From assembly GCF_018320785.1 (NCBI RefSeq), contig NC_054876.1, positions 17,878,212-17,942,211 of the forward strand: a stretch of 64,000 nucleotides of DNA, given 5' to 3'. This document shows positions 29,236-43,700 of this stretch, piece after piece. Made by a program: the position numbers and the translations under genes. Each line of letters starts with the position of its first letter. Within the stretch, counting starts at the first letter, position 1. The stretch comes from Cheilinus undulatus. Its lineage: Eukaryota; Chordata; Actinopteri; Labriformes; Labridae. The notes beneath the pieces were generated by a model that made no database searches, was not told the origin of the DNA, and saw nothing but the letters and a program-made list of their open reading frames with translations.

Positions 29236-30601
29236 TTAGAAAGTCGACTGTAGATGCCCTTCTTACACTGCAGCAACAGAGAGTAAAAAACCCATCTGGG
29301 TTAGTGCTTTGACATTCAAGTGAATAGCAAACACTGCAAACCCAGTCTTTTGTATTAAAAAATAAGAACAGGAAAATGTGTAATGATAAACATTAGAATA
29401 GCTGTATGGCTGGCAGTGTCTATCTGTTTGATGGCTGAGGATGAATCCTAGAAAAAACATCAGGATGGAGTCTTTGAATATTTTTACGTCTACTTTTTGT
29501 CAGTAAAATCCAGGCAAAGCAACTTTTTAATCTACCAGCTGGTAGTGAAATATTCCATCAATTACATGTATCGGCAAAAAATTTACTCTAGACATTTGAG
29601 ACATTTGTTTTTCCCAGATGATATATTGTAGTTATTTTGATTTGAGTCCTCTGATATCAGCAGTGGGAACTGAACAAAAAACTTAATAATCAGAATCACA
29701 TCTGTAAAACATGCAAGGATGACTGTCATCATGGTACCAGATCATTAAAATCTAATGTAATACTAGTTAAGATTTCACTATTTTTGATACCGAGATACTT
29801 TCTGATTCCACCGCTTTAAATGCTACAAAGTGTGTTAATTTTACAATAAAGAAAAGTATTTAAGAAAAAAAAATCATATTTTCAAATTTCAACCCAAAAT
29901 TGCAGCGAGTAAAGAGATACAGAGAGAGAGAGCAGCAACAAGATTAAGTAGAGAGCACTGGCAGTGACAAAATGAATGATGATACGGGGAGTTATGGTGT
30001 TATTTTTTCATTTCCCTGCAGTTACACTCTTTGGCACTTTCACACCAGAGCTCTTTGGTCAGCTTTAAATTAACCCTGGTTCGTTTCTCCGGATAGTCTG
30101 GTTCTGCTTCCACACTAACCGGTAGGGTTCATTAGAGGTGTGGAAACAAAGCAAACCAACTTGTGAACCAAAGGCAGGAAGAGGCATATAGCATAATGAT
30201 TTACAGATATATGTGTGATTTCATACATTCAAAAACATGTCAGTACCTCACTCGGTGTCTGTGTAACCACTGCAACATGCTGTAGTCTCTCGTCATTTTG
30301 GCTCACCTTTTTCTTCTGTACTGATTCATTCGTCTCAGGTAAAGACCAACATGCTGAACCGCTCTCTGCTGCTCATAATGACACCAAAGCAAAAACAGAA
30401 ATCATAAGACAGCATAAATTTGGTGTTGTTTCATTATTTATCTGGTCAAAAAAAGCTGGCAGAAGGAGATGGATTTCTGGTTTCTGTTACGGCCAATAGT
30501 TGAGCCGCTTTGTCTTCTTCTGTCTTCTTTTCTTCTTTATCGCTGTTTGTGTAGGATGAAGGCGCCACAAGCTTTAACAAATATGTTGGAAACATATTAG
30601 T

Positions 30602-31083
30602 TAGGGCTGGGAAATCAATCAAAAATTAGATTAAATCACAATATGGCCTGCTGCAATTTCCAAATCACAGAAGTTGCAATATTTGAAAATACAGGTTCAA
30701 AACTTTTTTTGCAGCAGAGATATTATGCATTACATATCATGAAATCATTTAAGTGCCAGTCTTCAGAAATCCTATTTTCTCAATTTTTGTACATTTTTCT
30801 GTTAAATATCAGGATGGCAAAAAAAAAAAGAACACTCCCTTCAATATGACGATCCATATAAGTTTGGAATATGAGTCAAAATCACCACAATAAGATATTT
30901 TTTTAATTGTTCAGTGCTAGTTTAATTTCATATTGTGTTGGCTGTATTATAGGATGATTTATTGCTTGTATTTGTTAAAAAAATACACAAGATGAGGAAC
31001 TTCAGGAATAATCGCAATAATCACAATCGCAATATTAGGGGAAAAATGGCAATAAGATTATTTTCCCAAATCGTTCAGCCCTA
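30602..31083. mobile_element. hAT-like MITE, about 480 bp
   Basis: Begins tagggctgggaaat at 30602 and ends ttcagcccta at 31083, so the 8-bp termini are exact inverted copies. The interior is rich in 'aatcacaatat' and 'aatcgcaat' motifs as in fish hAT-type MITEs that start TAGGGCTG. The flanking 8-mers (atattagt and gtttcagt) match at only 5 of 8 positions, so the target duplication is weak. Confidence 0.6.
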
Positions 31084-31717
31084 GTTTCAGTAATGTATTT
31101 GAAATGTAGACGCTGAGAGGGAGTATGTGGAATTGCACAAAAAAATAATGATGAATGAAAATCAATTTTGCTGCTAATCATTGACATATCACAAGCTTTA
31201 ATAATTCAACACAAAAAAATTACTCATAAAATATATTTTTTTCATCAAAAAAAATAGGTGGCATCAAGACAAAAAAACTGTCATTAAAAGGGTTAAAATC
31301 TTTAAAAATGAATGGATATTTGACAGCAATAATTAGGAGAGTTGTAGGTGAAAAATATTGACTAAAGGAAAGAAGAATATAATATTAATATGTAATAATT
31401 TTATAGCTACTGTATGAAAAGTACATTTTTTGTCCTTAGCAGCTTTAGTGTGACTAATATTAAAACAATCCCTAAGGGTTAAATTTATCCTTACTTAGAT
31501 CAAGAATCTCATTTATAAGAGTGTCAGTTACAGAGTTAAAGAGCTGACACAGCAGTTACAAACACAGATCAGTCTACTCTCAGTCATAGAGCACAATGCC
31601 ATTAGTCAAAAACATCTACAGCCTGATGCATCTTCCTCCAATACCTTCAACCTTTTTAAAAGATTCAAAGAAAGATAATTTACTGAAGAATGTTGTCTAA
31701 TAGAAATAGAATATTAT

Positions 31718-31906
31718 GGGGCGCGCCGATGGTCAGGTGGTTTAAGATGCTACCCATGAACGTTGGAGGCTTGGGTTCAAATCCAGCCTGTGGCCCTCCA
31801 CTGCACGTCTCTCCCCACTCTCCTCCCTGTCTCCGAGTCTATCCACTGTCCTTCCTCTATCCAATAAAGGCATGAAAAGGCCCAAGAATAAATCTTAAAA
31901 AAATAT
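31718..31906 (+). repeat. tRNA-derived SINE
   Basis: Starts ggggcgcgccgatggtcagg. An A-box-like tggtcaggtgg is followed about 35 bp later by a B-box-like ggttcaaatcc, the internal RNA polymerase III promoter. The body continues cctgtggccctccactgcac and ends ccaataaaggcatgaaaagg plus an A-rich tail, as in common fish tRNA SINEs. It is bracketed by an exact 8-bp direct repeat gaatatta (31709-31716 and 31909-31916), a likely target site duplication from LINE-driven retroposition. Confidence 0.88.
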
Positions 31907-34663
31907 ATGAATATTACAACCATTTATTTAAATAGTTCCACGATGGCTTGGTAGAGAAGCACCAGTATTCAGTATATCAGGTTACTTTGCCAATGAGTCG
32001 TGGAAATGGAACCAGATGATAAGACTTTAAGACTTCTTGGACCATAAAACACAAAAAAACACAGAAATAAAGATCAAAAGATTGAGGGAAATGCCACTGA
32101 AGCCACAAAACAAGCCTAGAGAATCCTGATTTTTGCATAAAATGTCTATAAAACAACTGAAAAGTCTGCCATAACATTTGCTTCATGCTTTACTTTGAGC
32201 AATTAGCAACTGTTGTCATGCTAACTAAGTAAATTAAGCTTTAAACCTGCAGACATCAGCAACAGTTTGCGTCATTGTTGGCGTTTTAATGTGTAAACCC
32301 GTAAAGCACCACTGCAGCTAACTACTGCTAGCATGTAGCTGTTGATGCCTAGTTTTGTTTGTCCAAGGAGGGAAGCAGCTCTTCTGTTTTTGGATAGGGA
32401 AGTGCCTCATTTATTTTTATGTTCTGAATTTAGATAATGTCAGTGCAGAAGTTGTTCAAGTAAGAGGCAGGTCAGCGTAACATGGAATATTTAGGTTTGT
32501 GAAGGGTGTATCAGGGACAAAAGGTTAAGCCAGCATTATGTAACAACTTCAGCCAACAGATGGTTTTTCAAAAGTCACTCATCTCTTTTTTTCTAGTGCA
32601 TTATAGAAAAGGCAAGAGCTTAAAATTCAGTCCGATCAGTTCTTTCTATTTTTACATTTAAGAAGTATGGGCATTATCCCTTCAGCATTAATCCACAGTG
32701 TAGTTTTATGCCGATACAGAGCAGTGAAGGCATTGTAAAGATCTGCTCAGTGCGATGAGCCCGGCCCCTGCTGTGGTTTGCTCATGGAGCTGCATTCTGT
32801 CCTGAAAAAAGAAAGAGACAACAGGCTTTATACTGGGAAAAGTCTGTAAAGATGCCTCTGCTGCACAGTCCCAGTGGGGTATAAAGGATTAAATCCTGCA
32901 GCCAGACACAGGCCTGTCCAAACAAAACAAAACCAGCTTTCAGAGCAGCACTCAGCCAATCAGGACCCACCATCAGAGGATGATGTCAGATAGCCTGAGG
33001 CGTGGTTTATCCTGCTGGATGCTGGGACAGTTGCCTTGGGCGTAGTTGAATCTATCGAGAGGAATTTGTGACACTTTTCAGAGTCAGGGTTTAGTGTTTC
33101 TTTGCTTCTGTCATGTAGTTAAGTGTACACAAAGGATTTAATTGTTTCTCTGTTGATAGTAATACAAAGGAATCAATCAGTGTCTATCATTCACAATTAT
33201 TTTATGCATCAGAAGTCAAATCTTTGGAGGAAGTGTCCAGTTTCAAAAACAAACAGAAATGGTGATAAAACAAATAAAAAAATCTATCTCTCCAACATTA
33301 TCTAGCAGACCAAGGGTATGCAGTGAGGCTAAGCTGCCCCAAAAATTCTTATTATTTACTACATGTTAGTTTTTTGTTGTTGTTTTTTATTATTATGCAT
33401 TGCATTTATTACATTTAGGGGGAATAATGGATGTAATTTCTTCTTTTTTAGCTTGTGTGATCAATAACATTTTATTTTTCTTCTTTTTTTATAAAGGACA
33501 TCAGCTTTCTTCAACAACAGCTCAATGCTCCTTTTGCTGTAGAAAGTGATCATGTCTTGAGGCATGTTCTGTAAATCATGCACAGTCAGAAACTGCAGAC
33601 TGACTGGCTGTTGGCACTATTACAGGCTGTTGATTTATCAAAATTAACCGAGAGGTATCCCAAATTGTTAATCCTGTGTTTAACTTTATTAATATTATAA
33701 ATCCAGCATAACAAAGCCTCACTTATATGCATGTAACAGGTTATAGCTTATCCATCACACATACCAAAGGTATCTAAGATAGTTGTAGACATCTTTTAAA
33801 AGTGTTTGATGACAGGTTTTACATGATGCACTCCATTTATTATTGACTTTTCTGTAAAAGATTGCATCAAACAATGAATCATGTGACATTAATGCCATTA
33901 TGATAATTAATGGGACTCACCATTCTATCAATCTATCAACTACTAAAACTGAATTTCAGTCATTAGAATTTTCCATATATAATCATGCATAGGTGTGACC
34001 ATTCTTTTATTAGTTTCTTTAAATTAGCAACTACATTTGATATTTTTTCAATAAAATTGGAATAAGATTTCTTAAGAGGACTGCTTCAGTAATGACCCAC
34101 AATACTAATGAAGATCTGCCGTTATAATGAACGCTGAGTTCACTTTGTAATTTTCCAAGCTATAGTTTTTATACATATACACATAGCCTAGAAAATGCAT
34201 GTGTTAATCCCCTTTGCCCCAGTGTTGTTGCTGGAAAGATTTTTGTTCTTCCAAAACATTTGGCATCATACCTTGGAAATAGAGGTGGGCAGTATGGAAA
34301 AAATATCATGTCAGGGGTTTTTATGGCCAGATCACAGTTAGAATTTTTTCAGGATTCTTAATCATTCTGTTTTTAGTGTTAATTTGTAATTTAAAAACCA
34401 AAACACTTAATTCTTATATAATTTTCCTGTATGATTTTTAAAATGCACAAAGATTGTGTTGAAAGTCAAGTCTTTGTTTTTCCTTTTTTTTGTGCAACAA
34501 TCTGATGACCATAAAACTGTCAAAATAGTTTGCAAACTTTGCACAGTTTGTGACAGTAATTGTTTTTGCACCCTGATGGCTTATAAAACCTTGAAGCTGG
34601 TCCTTATAGGCCAGTTAGAGCTCTTTTTAGGGACTAAATCTTAACTTTCAGTTTCACATTTAC

Positions 34664-35702
34664 TAGGGCTGTAAAAAAAAGATTACAAATTTGAATCGCA
34701 GTACATGCCCGATTTTCCGTTGTTCCATAGGTAATCGTGATGAATCACACCCTTTTAATCGCTTTTTAAAATTCCACCTTTTTTACATTTCAAGTGATGC
34801 TGGATTATGCTTAATGCATATTGACTTCCTGTTTGGATACAGACCTGCTTTTATGGAGAGATTGAAGATTATGACATGAACTTAACCACAGAAAAAGGAC
34901 CTTGCTATGGATTAAAAATGAAATAAGAAATCATTGAAAAGGTTCAGTTGACTTTTGACTTGTCCACTGAGCTGTCTGAGATTTTTTATGTGAAATGAGA
35001 CATAAAGGAGCCTTGACGGACTTATTTCACATCACTGTGGCTGCACAGATGCACATGCACCTTAACAAAAGTGTGTTGAAAGGGACAAAAAAGCATGCGA
35101 TTCATCGCAATTAGAAATAATTAGTGCACTAATTGTGGACCTTTATTAATCAGGATTCACTGAATCTCTGCTCCATCGGGCAGCAGAATGGGAGTGGTGA
35201 GCAGGCAAAGAGCCACAAAGTTAGACAATATGGTAATTTCAGTGCTTTGGCAGACCATCTGTACATTCTGTTTCTTCATGATTTAAGATTGTGCTATGAT
35301 GCATCCCTACTGGGACTACAGGGCATCCTTAGTGTTGAGCTCTGTCATGTCTTTATAAATATTTGCAAACCATGATAATACCGATCGTACGTTGAGTCAT
35401 GTTAGATTGCTAGTGTGCATTTGTTTGCTTGTTCAGGATACATTGATGCATCAGCTGGGCATCAGTGTTGGCTTGTATGGTTTCTGCTGACAAATATCCG
35501 CTATCAGCAAATGGCATTGCATGAACAAATATCAGTAGCCATTATTTATCTGTTGTGTCATGATAATAGACTTAATGTTGGCATTTGGCATGTCTTGTTG
35601 CTGTATTAAGTATGAGATTTTTCACTGGGAAGTTGGACAAACTGAGGTTGGTGTTCATGGCCTAACATGAGAAAATGTTGGCTTTGTGGGCATTCAGCCC
35701 TA
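34664..35702. mobile_element. Probable nonautonomous hAT-like element, about 1.04 kb
   Basis: Starts tagggctgt at 34664 and ends attcagcccta at 35702. Flanking 8-mers are acatttac (34656-34663) and acttttac (35703-35710), matching at 7 of 8 positions, as expected of a hAT target duplication. Inside are 'gaatcgcagt' and 'ttcatcgcaatt' motifs typical of these elements, and a second end-like sequence (gatgcatcccta, about 35299-35310) that hints at a nested element. No transposase is recognisable. Confidence 0.55.
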
Positions 35703-35896
35703 ACTTTTACTATCAGTGCACCTCTCCTTGCAGTCATTGGTGATCAAAAAACAAGTATCAACCCCAAATTAGATACCTAAGGACTTAATTTGCTGCAGTG
35801 GTTTTGAATTAGCCAGCAAAATTGTTTTAACGAGTATTGAATTAAAGTTTACAACTTTGGTACCATAACCACCCAGTTTGAATCATATTTGAATAA

Positions 35897-36610
<714 letters not shown>

Positions 36611-38105
36611 AGTCCGAAACCTCATTCTGCCAAAACAACACAACACGCGCGCTCACAAATGATGACAAAATAATAATTATAGTTAAAAAGTTGTTAGAAA
36701 TTAAAAAGAGGGAGGGGGGAGGGGCGGTGGAGGAACATCGGCTGCCAATTTAGCCGATGGTACTAACGCGGCTGCTGTTCTTTATTTTTCAACAAATTAA
36801 AAGTGAAAAAAAAGCAGGAGGAGGGCAGACAATTTTAGTTAAAATAATCTACAATTAAAGAATAAATCAAAAGAATGAAACCCCCTCCTTGGTAGCCTCT
36901 GCAGCATTTGCCAAAATCCAACTTTAGAAGCAAAGAGGTGTGTCATTCATCGCAGTGTGACTATTGGATAATGATGCCTTCACACTGGCAGAGACTGGTC
37001 TTATCGCGCAAATGAAGCTGAGCTGTCTTATTGTATTTGGTGAGGGGAGGAGCATTCACAAATTGATGCTTGAGCAGCGAGAAAATTAGAGTAACCTTGA
37101 ATGTCATGGCCTTGTTTAGAGAGAGAGCGAGAGAGAACGACAACAGAGTGAGTGATGACGAGAGCAGACGAGATGATGAAGAAGAAGACGAGCTTTAGGG
37201 GGTGTCGAATTCATCGTGTTAACTCCAAAAACGTACCGACATCTTTAGTTGCACCACACTTTGATCGTTGAGTGAAAAGCAGGTTGTCTCTGTTATTGAA
37301 GATAACATAAAATAAACTGTTTTTGTTTGCTTTGTGTCCGGTATGTGTCCAGCTCAGTCACACAGTCATACTGTAACTAAAAATACAAAGTCATAAAGTA
37401 AACTTAGTGCAGCTTGTCCCTCTCATGTGCTGATGTGCTTTATTAATGAATAAATTAACAGTTTTTGGACACCTAATTCTTATTGTCAGTATTGTCGTTA
37501 CTATTACGTCTATTGGCTCCTTTTGTCGGTAGGAAATGATTGGCTGAACTCTAGATGGTATAACATGAATGAAAAATTCAAACAAACAATGATGATTGAC
37601 TATTATCCACCCTTATTCTCCAGTTATGCTATCTTCATAACAATCCGTCGGATCTGTGAAACGGCACCAGGAACCACAGACTTGATTAGTGATCTCAGTC
37701 TAATTTGCAGAAAGAGCACATGCAAAGTAAAGCGGGAGCTCTAAAAGCAGATTTGAGGTTTGTGGATTTACTTTGTCTTCAGTTTCTTCTTGGTCAAGAA
37801 ATGCACTTGCCTATTATACTGTTTCTTCAGTGTAAGATGCTCCAATATTCTCCATAATACAATATTGTGCATGCTGGTGATGTATTTATACAGTAGCTTC
37901 AATTTATTAACTTATACTGTAGATGTTATGTATTCATATGAACATGGAATTACTAGAACCTTAATCGGATTATTTTCTATTTATTTCTTTTTATTGCGAT
38001 TGTTAGCTAGACTTTATTTTAATCTGTGTTTTCTTTACTCCATTTGCTGAAGTACGCTATACCAAAACAGTGATTGTTAACAATAAATTGATCTGTTACG
38101 GACAT
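36611..38105 (+). other. ywhag: ywhag 3'UTR with candidate poly(A) signals
   Basis: Non-coding sequence after the ywhag stop. AATAAA occurs at 36861-36866, at 37311-37316 (followed by the T/GT-rich ctgtttttgtttgctttgtg) and at 38082-38087. The 37311 signal has the best downstream element. Vertebrate YWHAG mRNAs have long 3'UTRs, so the most distal signal is also plausible. Short frames here have no recognisable product. Confidence 0.55.
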
Positions 38106-38320
38106 CGCTATGTTGACATGCAGTTCTTGGTAAGGGGAACAGGAAGTGGAGGAAAAAATGGCTTCTGATATTTATCCATGGGAGTAATGTGCTCTGCAGC
38201 ACCCAACAGCCTTGCAGTTGTAGAGGGTTTGATTACAATGACAGTAAAAAGGTAAACATAACATATATTAAAAGTATATCAAATATAGTTAAAAAATATT
38301 TCCCAGACATAATTAGTGTA

Positions 38321-39762
38321 CAGTGCCTATAAAAAGTATTCACCCCCTTGGATATTTAAACCCTTCACTGATTTTTAAAAGCATTCAAAAGAAATTACAA
38401 AAAAAACCTCTGATGTCCAAGTGAAAACAAACTTTAACAAAGTAATGTCAATTAAATAAAGACATGTAAGGTAAAATAAGTGACTGCATAAATATTCATC
38501 CTCTTCAAGTCAGTATTTAGTAGATGCACCTTTGACTTACTACATTCTTCTTTGCAAAACTTTGAAGCTGCACGGGGATTGGGCGTGAAGAGCCTTTTTC
38601 AAGTCCAGCCTCAATTTCTCCATTGGATTGAAGTCTGGGCTTTGACGCTGCCACTCCAGAACATTTCACCATGTTGTCTTTCAACCATTTCTGTGTAGCT
38701 TTCACTGTACTGTATGCTTCAGATTGTCTGGCTGAATAATAAATTTTCTCCCAAGCTGTAGTTCTCTTGCAGACTAAATAAGATTGTACTAAAGGATTTT
38801 TCCTATATTTTCCCGCATTCATTTTACCCTCTTCCTTCACAAGCCTTTCAGGGCTGGCTGCTGAGAAGCATCCCCACAGCATGATGCTGCTGCCACCACT
38901 GTGCTCAACAGTGGGGATGGTGTGTTTGTGGTGATGTGCAGTGTTTGGTGTCTGCAAAACATATGTCTCATCTGATGGCCCTATTTTGGCCTCACCAGAC
39001 CAAAGAACTTTCTTCCACTTGACTATGGAGACTTCCACATGCCTTTTGGTGAACTCTAGTCCAGATTTAATCAAAATTTTCTTCAACAGTGGCTATCTCT
39101 TTGCCACTTTCCAATAAAAGTTAGACTGGTGAAGAACTTGGGATCAGTTGTTCCTTCAGATCCATCATAGGTGTCTTGGTGACCTCTCTCAGTAGTCTCC
39201 TTCTTGCACTGTCTCAGTTTGTGAGATGGCCTGATCTCAACAGATGCCATATTTCTTCCATTTCTTGATGATGGATTCAACTGAACTCCAGGAGATGATC
39301 AGTGCCTTGTGAATGTTTTTGTATCCATTCTCTGTCTTGTACTTTTCTATTGCCCTTTCTCTGAGTTGCTTGGAGTGTTCTTTTGTCTTTATGGTGTAAT
39401 GGTAGTCAGGAATATCGATAAGGCAGTGACTGGACCCTCCAGACACAGATGTCTTTATACTATTGTCACTTGAGGCACATTCACTGCACTGAGGTGATCC
39501 CCATTTCTCTGTGAGACTTCTAGCACCAATTGGCTGGACCTCTTTTGTCAGTCACTTTAAAGTAGGTGAATATTTATGCAGTCACTTATTTTACATTACA
39601 TATTTTTATTGAATGTACATTATTTTGTGTAAATCCTTTTTAATTTTCTTTGACATAAAAAGGGTTTTGGTAATATTTTTGCCAAAAAGCCAAATTATAT
39701 TGACCACGATTGAGTTATAAAATCAATAAGAGGGTAAAACAAACAACTTTTTATAGGCACTG
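38321..39762 (-). mobile_element. Tc1-like transposon, dead, about 1.44 kb
   Basis: Begins cagtgcctataaaaagtatt at 38321, with the inverted end aactttttataggcactg finishing at 39762 and TA flanks at 38319-38320 and 39763-39764. Inner subterminal motifs also pair: aagtgactgcataaatattc near 38478 with gaatatttatgcagtcactt near 39568. This gives an extended IR/DR-like structure of over 200 bp per side, with the two sides well diverged. The minus strand carries a decayed transposase. Confidence 0.88.
38517..39446 (-). pseudogene. Tc1-like transposase pseudogene, catalytic residue lost
   Basis: Minus-strand fragments in several frames. The N-terminal HTH reads RERAIEKYKTENGYKNIHKA and SVESIIKKWKKYG (39446-39237). 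The middle part from 39086 has TKRHVEVSIVKWKKVLWSGE, where the conserved LWSDET has become LWSGEA, so the first catalytic aspartate is a glycine. SIMLWGCFSA follows. The last motif SPDFNPMEK survives only in another frame near 38620-38645. With a lost catalytic residue and multiple shifts it is inactive. Confidence 0.85.
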
Positions 39763-39764
39763 TA

Positions 39765-40494
39765 TAACTTATGGCATTATTTAGTCAAATGAGGTGAATT
39801 TGATATGCCACTTGGGGGACTATTTCATGAAAGTCACAGCTGATCAACAACACAGTTCTACATAAGTAGAGTTTAACAAATGAAACAAAACTCCTGCAAC
39901 ACAAGACCATCACCATCGCGTTTTTAAAATTAAGGCTATGAGCATATATTCTCTATCACGAGTACAAAACATTTGGTTCTTAAATTATTGTGCAACTAAA
40001 TAAAGCACTACTATTGTAGGACATTAGTGGATTTTTATTAACTGATACATTAACTACAGATTCATTTGAACTCCAATACAGTGTCACAAGTGCCACATCA
40101 AAACAAAACAAAACTAAGTATTGTTTACAAAAAGGTGCACTAAAATGATAACTAAAAATCATTAACAGAGCACCTTTAATAAAATACACAATTTATACAA
40201 CTCTAACATTGTTATTTTAAGTGAATCTAATTTTACTACCAGGTATTTTACAGGCCCTGGACCTGCAGGTAGGCATCATTATCTCTTGGTTATACCTTTT
40301 CTCAGACCTTTGTGAATGTTTACAACTTTTTTGGTTTGATTCCTCTTGTTCTCCAGTCATAACAGGTAGTGGTGAAATCTTCCTTTGCAAAACGCAAAAC
40401 TCCACCAAGTTCTTAATACATCAGGAACAATAGGTCATCAGTATTACTAGTAACATCCCATCTGCCATTGGATGAGAGGCAGGCGCACTGAAAC
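39765..40494. other. Intergenic, no supported feature
   Basis: AT-rich DNA between the Tc1 fossil and the LINE tail. No frame with a recognisable domain and no paired ends found. Confidence 0.5.
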
Positions 40495-40705
40495 TGGCCA
40501 ATCATAGGGCTGACATAAAGAGACAAACAATCTAGCGTGCTCCACACATACTCACCTACAGTCAGTTAAGAGTTACCTAAGCAGCATGTCTTTGGACAGT
40601 GGGAGGAAGCTGGAATACCCAGAGAGAGCCCATGTTTACAAACTCCACACAAAAAGGCCCTGTCTGAACAGGACAGGAACCAATGAGGCAACAGCGCTAA
40701 CCCAA
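40495..40705 (+). repeat. LINE 3'-end fragment (L2/Maui type)
   Basis: Contains catgtctttggacagtggga, ggaagctggaataccc, acaaactccacacaaaaagg and atgaggcaacagcgctaacc in the order of the well-known fish LINE tail ('catgtctttggactgtgggaggaagccggagtacccggag..'). Only the 3' part is present, with no reverse transcriptase nearby. Confidence 0.7.
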
Positions 40706-43700
40706 CAAGAAGTAGGAAAACCTACCCATAGACTTGCAACATACAAAACACATCGGTGGGACCAAGTGGGAGTGCATTGGGGTTAATCCCAGGTCTGATT
40801 AACCTGACATGCCAGATGGATGTGTTTCCCACATCCATCTGGAAAACCTCTCATACACAGCGTTTGGGAAAGGACAGAGGCTTGAAAAAATCCTCGGGGG
40901 GTGATTGGATGAACGTTCTGTCACATCTTTACGGGCCAATCAGAGGTTTAGATTTGATTACAATAACTGCAATTACCTTTGTATATATTCAGCGCTTACT
41001 CTACAAGATTACTGGTTCCTAACTTGGGGTCCAGGTCCTCCTAGCACAGTCTAAGGTTTAAAGAAAATAGCAGTTAGGCAGTTGTGTTATGATTGCAAAA
41101 CTCGTATTTAAAGAAAAATGCTGCATTTTATGAGACACCAAGAAGGAAAAGGGTTGTACAACTCTGAAAGAAGACTTGTTATTTTATTGTTGCTGAAATT
41201 AAGCTCTTTGGTGAATAAAAGCTTATGACACATTTTCTTCTTCGTTATAATCCTCATAAATGAAGACAACTTTTAAATTTTTGAAACCACAAATTAAAAA
41301 GCTAATGTTAGGCTACAAACTTCTGCATTGTCAGCTGTCTTCAGTGTTTACTTCCTCTGACTTTACAACTTTTATTTAGCACTCTTATTTCTTGTATAAA
41401 TTAAGACGGTTAGACGGTGATGGTGTTGGACACTTGTTAACAGGAGCGGTTTTAAGACCTGAAAATAATTCAAAATTTACATGTGGGGTAAATTCAGACA
41501 TAGGTGGAGCGAGGGGATGGCTTACAGGGCTTAAGCCCCCAAAGGTTTTCTCAACAGCCCTGAATCTATGTTGCTATTTAAGAGTTATGATAGATGAATG
41601 CAAAAAGACAATTAAAATAGACAAATGGACTCTGCTCATCACAACATGGGAATAAAGGTCAGACATTTCCTGGCTTTTTTTGGTTCAGTCAGAAACACTC
41701 CCATCATACTGTGACATTTTATTGCACAATATAGTTTTACTCCATGGAGAAGACTGTTCAAAAGATATTCCCTGGGTTAGCCAAGCAGCATGCTTTGACT
41801 TTCCAGGGAGTGTATAGCTAGAAACCCCCATATGGATAAATACATTAATGATAGTATGTACTGAATACTATAAAATTAGTTCAAAAGCAATTAATCCGTA
41901 GTAACATGAATCTCATTATGAGTGCAACAAGCTTTGTGCTATAAAGGTGGAGGCTGGGGTGGAGGAGGTAAGCTTTGCCAACAGCAGCGTGCTGGATCAG
42001 CAGTAATGCAAGCAGAAATTAGTGAAAAGCATGTCATTTAAATACACAGCTGTGCTGAGAGAAAGAGCTGTGATTGACTGTGGGAGCTGGAGGGTGATAA
42101 ATGGGATCAGCTGGCAGTCAGCTTAACACAGCTGGGCTTATAACTACCATGTCCTTCATGAGCTTGCTAAGCTTCATTTAGCAAAAGTGAAGATTACCAA
42201 TCCTCAACATGTTGTACCGTGACATTAAAATGATGAATACATTTTATTTTTAACTGTTATATTGGCCCGAATGGATTTTTCGTCTTTAGGTAAAACAGCT
42301 TTATGCCAAAATAATGTTCATAGGCATTTCGAATCTTAGTTTAGTTTTTAAATTACATGAAAATTGTGCATTAAATCCCCTATTAACGATTGATTTTGAG
42401 GGAAGCAAGCCCCTTGACCCTCCAAACTATTGGCTAAGCCCCAGATATTTAACTCTGGTCATCCCCTGACTCCAGATTTATTTTATCTTGCTGAAAAATG
42501 TTTAACTCTGTTAAGCTTGGGTTCACCACAATCCTATTTCTGGACATCCAACCAAAAGCCCATCAAAAAATCCTAAAGTCTATGAGACGATGCTGAAATG
42601 CTGATTCATTCCTGGGTTTTAAGAAATCACTCCAGCACTTGAGTGGCTGTTTCGTAATCTTCCACTCTTAGAAAATTATACATGAAATTTTAGCTTTAGA
42701 TTATGTCTGCCTTGTGAAAGTGAATAAGTCTTCAGCCATGCTAGCTCCTCACTGACACTGTGGTCTGATACAACCATGCTTCAAGCTAAATGCTAACGCT
42801 GTCAAGCTAACCCGCTCACAATGTCAACAATTTGCTTTTCAAATAAACTTTATTTACACATTACAGTTACAGTTTATCTCACAACATGGCACAGCTAACA
42901 CAGTGCTGTTTAGTAGGTCTTAGTTTTACAGCATGTTAAACTTAATTCTGTATGTTAGCATCTGGTAAGTTGTTTATTTTACCATGAGGTGGTGCTAGCA
43001 GAAGGCTACACTGCATCCTCAGTGGGACATGAAGCCAAGTGTCTGACAATTTAGTGGTTAGCTCTGTCAATATCACTATTTCTCTTAAAGACGGGAATAA
43101 TAAAAGGTTTTAAAACCAAATTTACCTGTTGCTGCTAGCATACTGCTTCCATAGCTGAATATTTTCAAGGCCTTTATGGGTAATGTTGGGTTGAGACAAA
43201 TGGCTGTTGTCAGAGCTACAAGTAAATTCTTTAGTCAGTCTACAAGACCAAAACAGACCAATTAGAGTGAAGACATTACTACTCGTCTTAAAGCTCTGTT
43301 TTTGCATTTATCTGTAATGAATTTCTATGCAGGTACGTGAACTGTAATAACAGAGCAAACAGTAAAAACATACACCATGTTTAATGAGTCCACTTCTAGC
43401 AGCAGTAAAAGGCAGTAAAAAGACGTCAATCAAGAACTCCAACTGGACTAATTACCGTCTTCAATCACTGAGGCAGAGCTAATGATTGAACAGCTGCTCA
43501 CTGCTAATTGGTTCAAAGATAATCAACTTCCGCTCAGCTGATTGGGCGACCCTCTGGGTTGAAGATATTGTCATGGGCAAATCCTGAGCGGTTGCTAGGC
43601 AGAAGAGGAGAGAAGAACACCTGCTCCCCTCTGAGGGCTGAGATGATCTAGTCTTGTTTTATGATCCAGAGTTTAGATTAGATGTGGAAGATTAAACATC

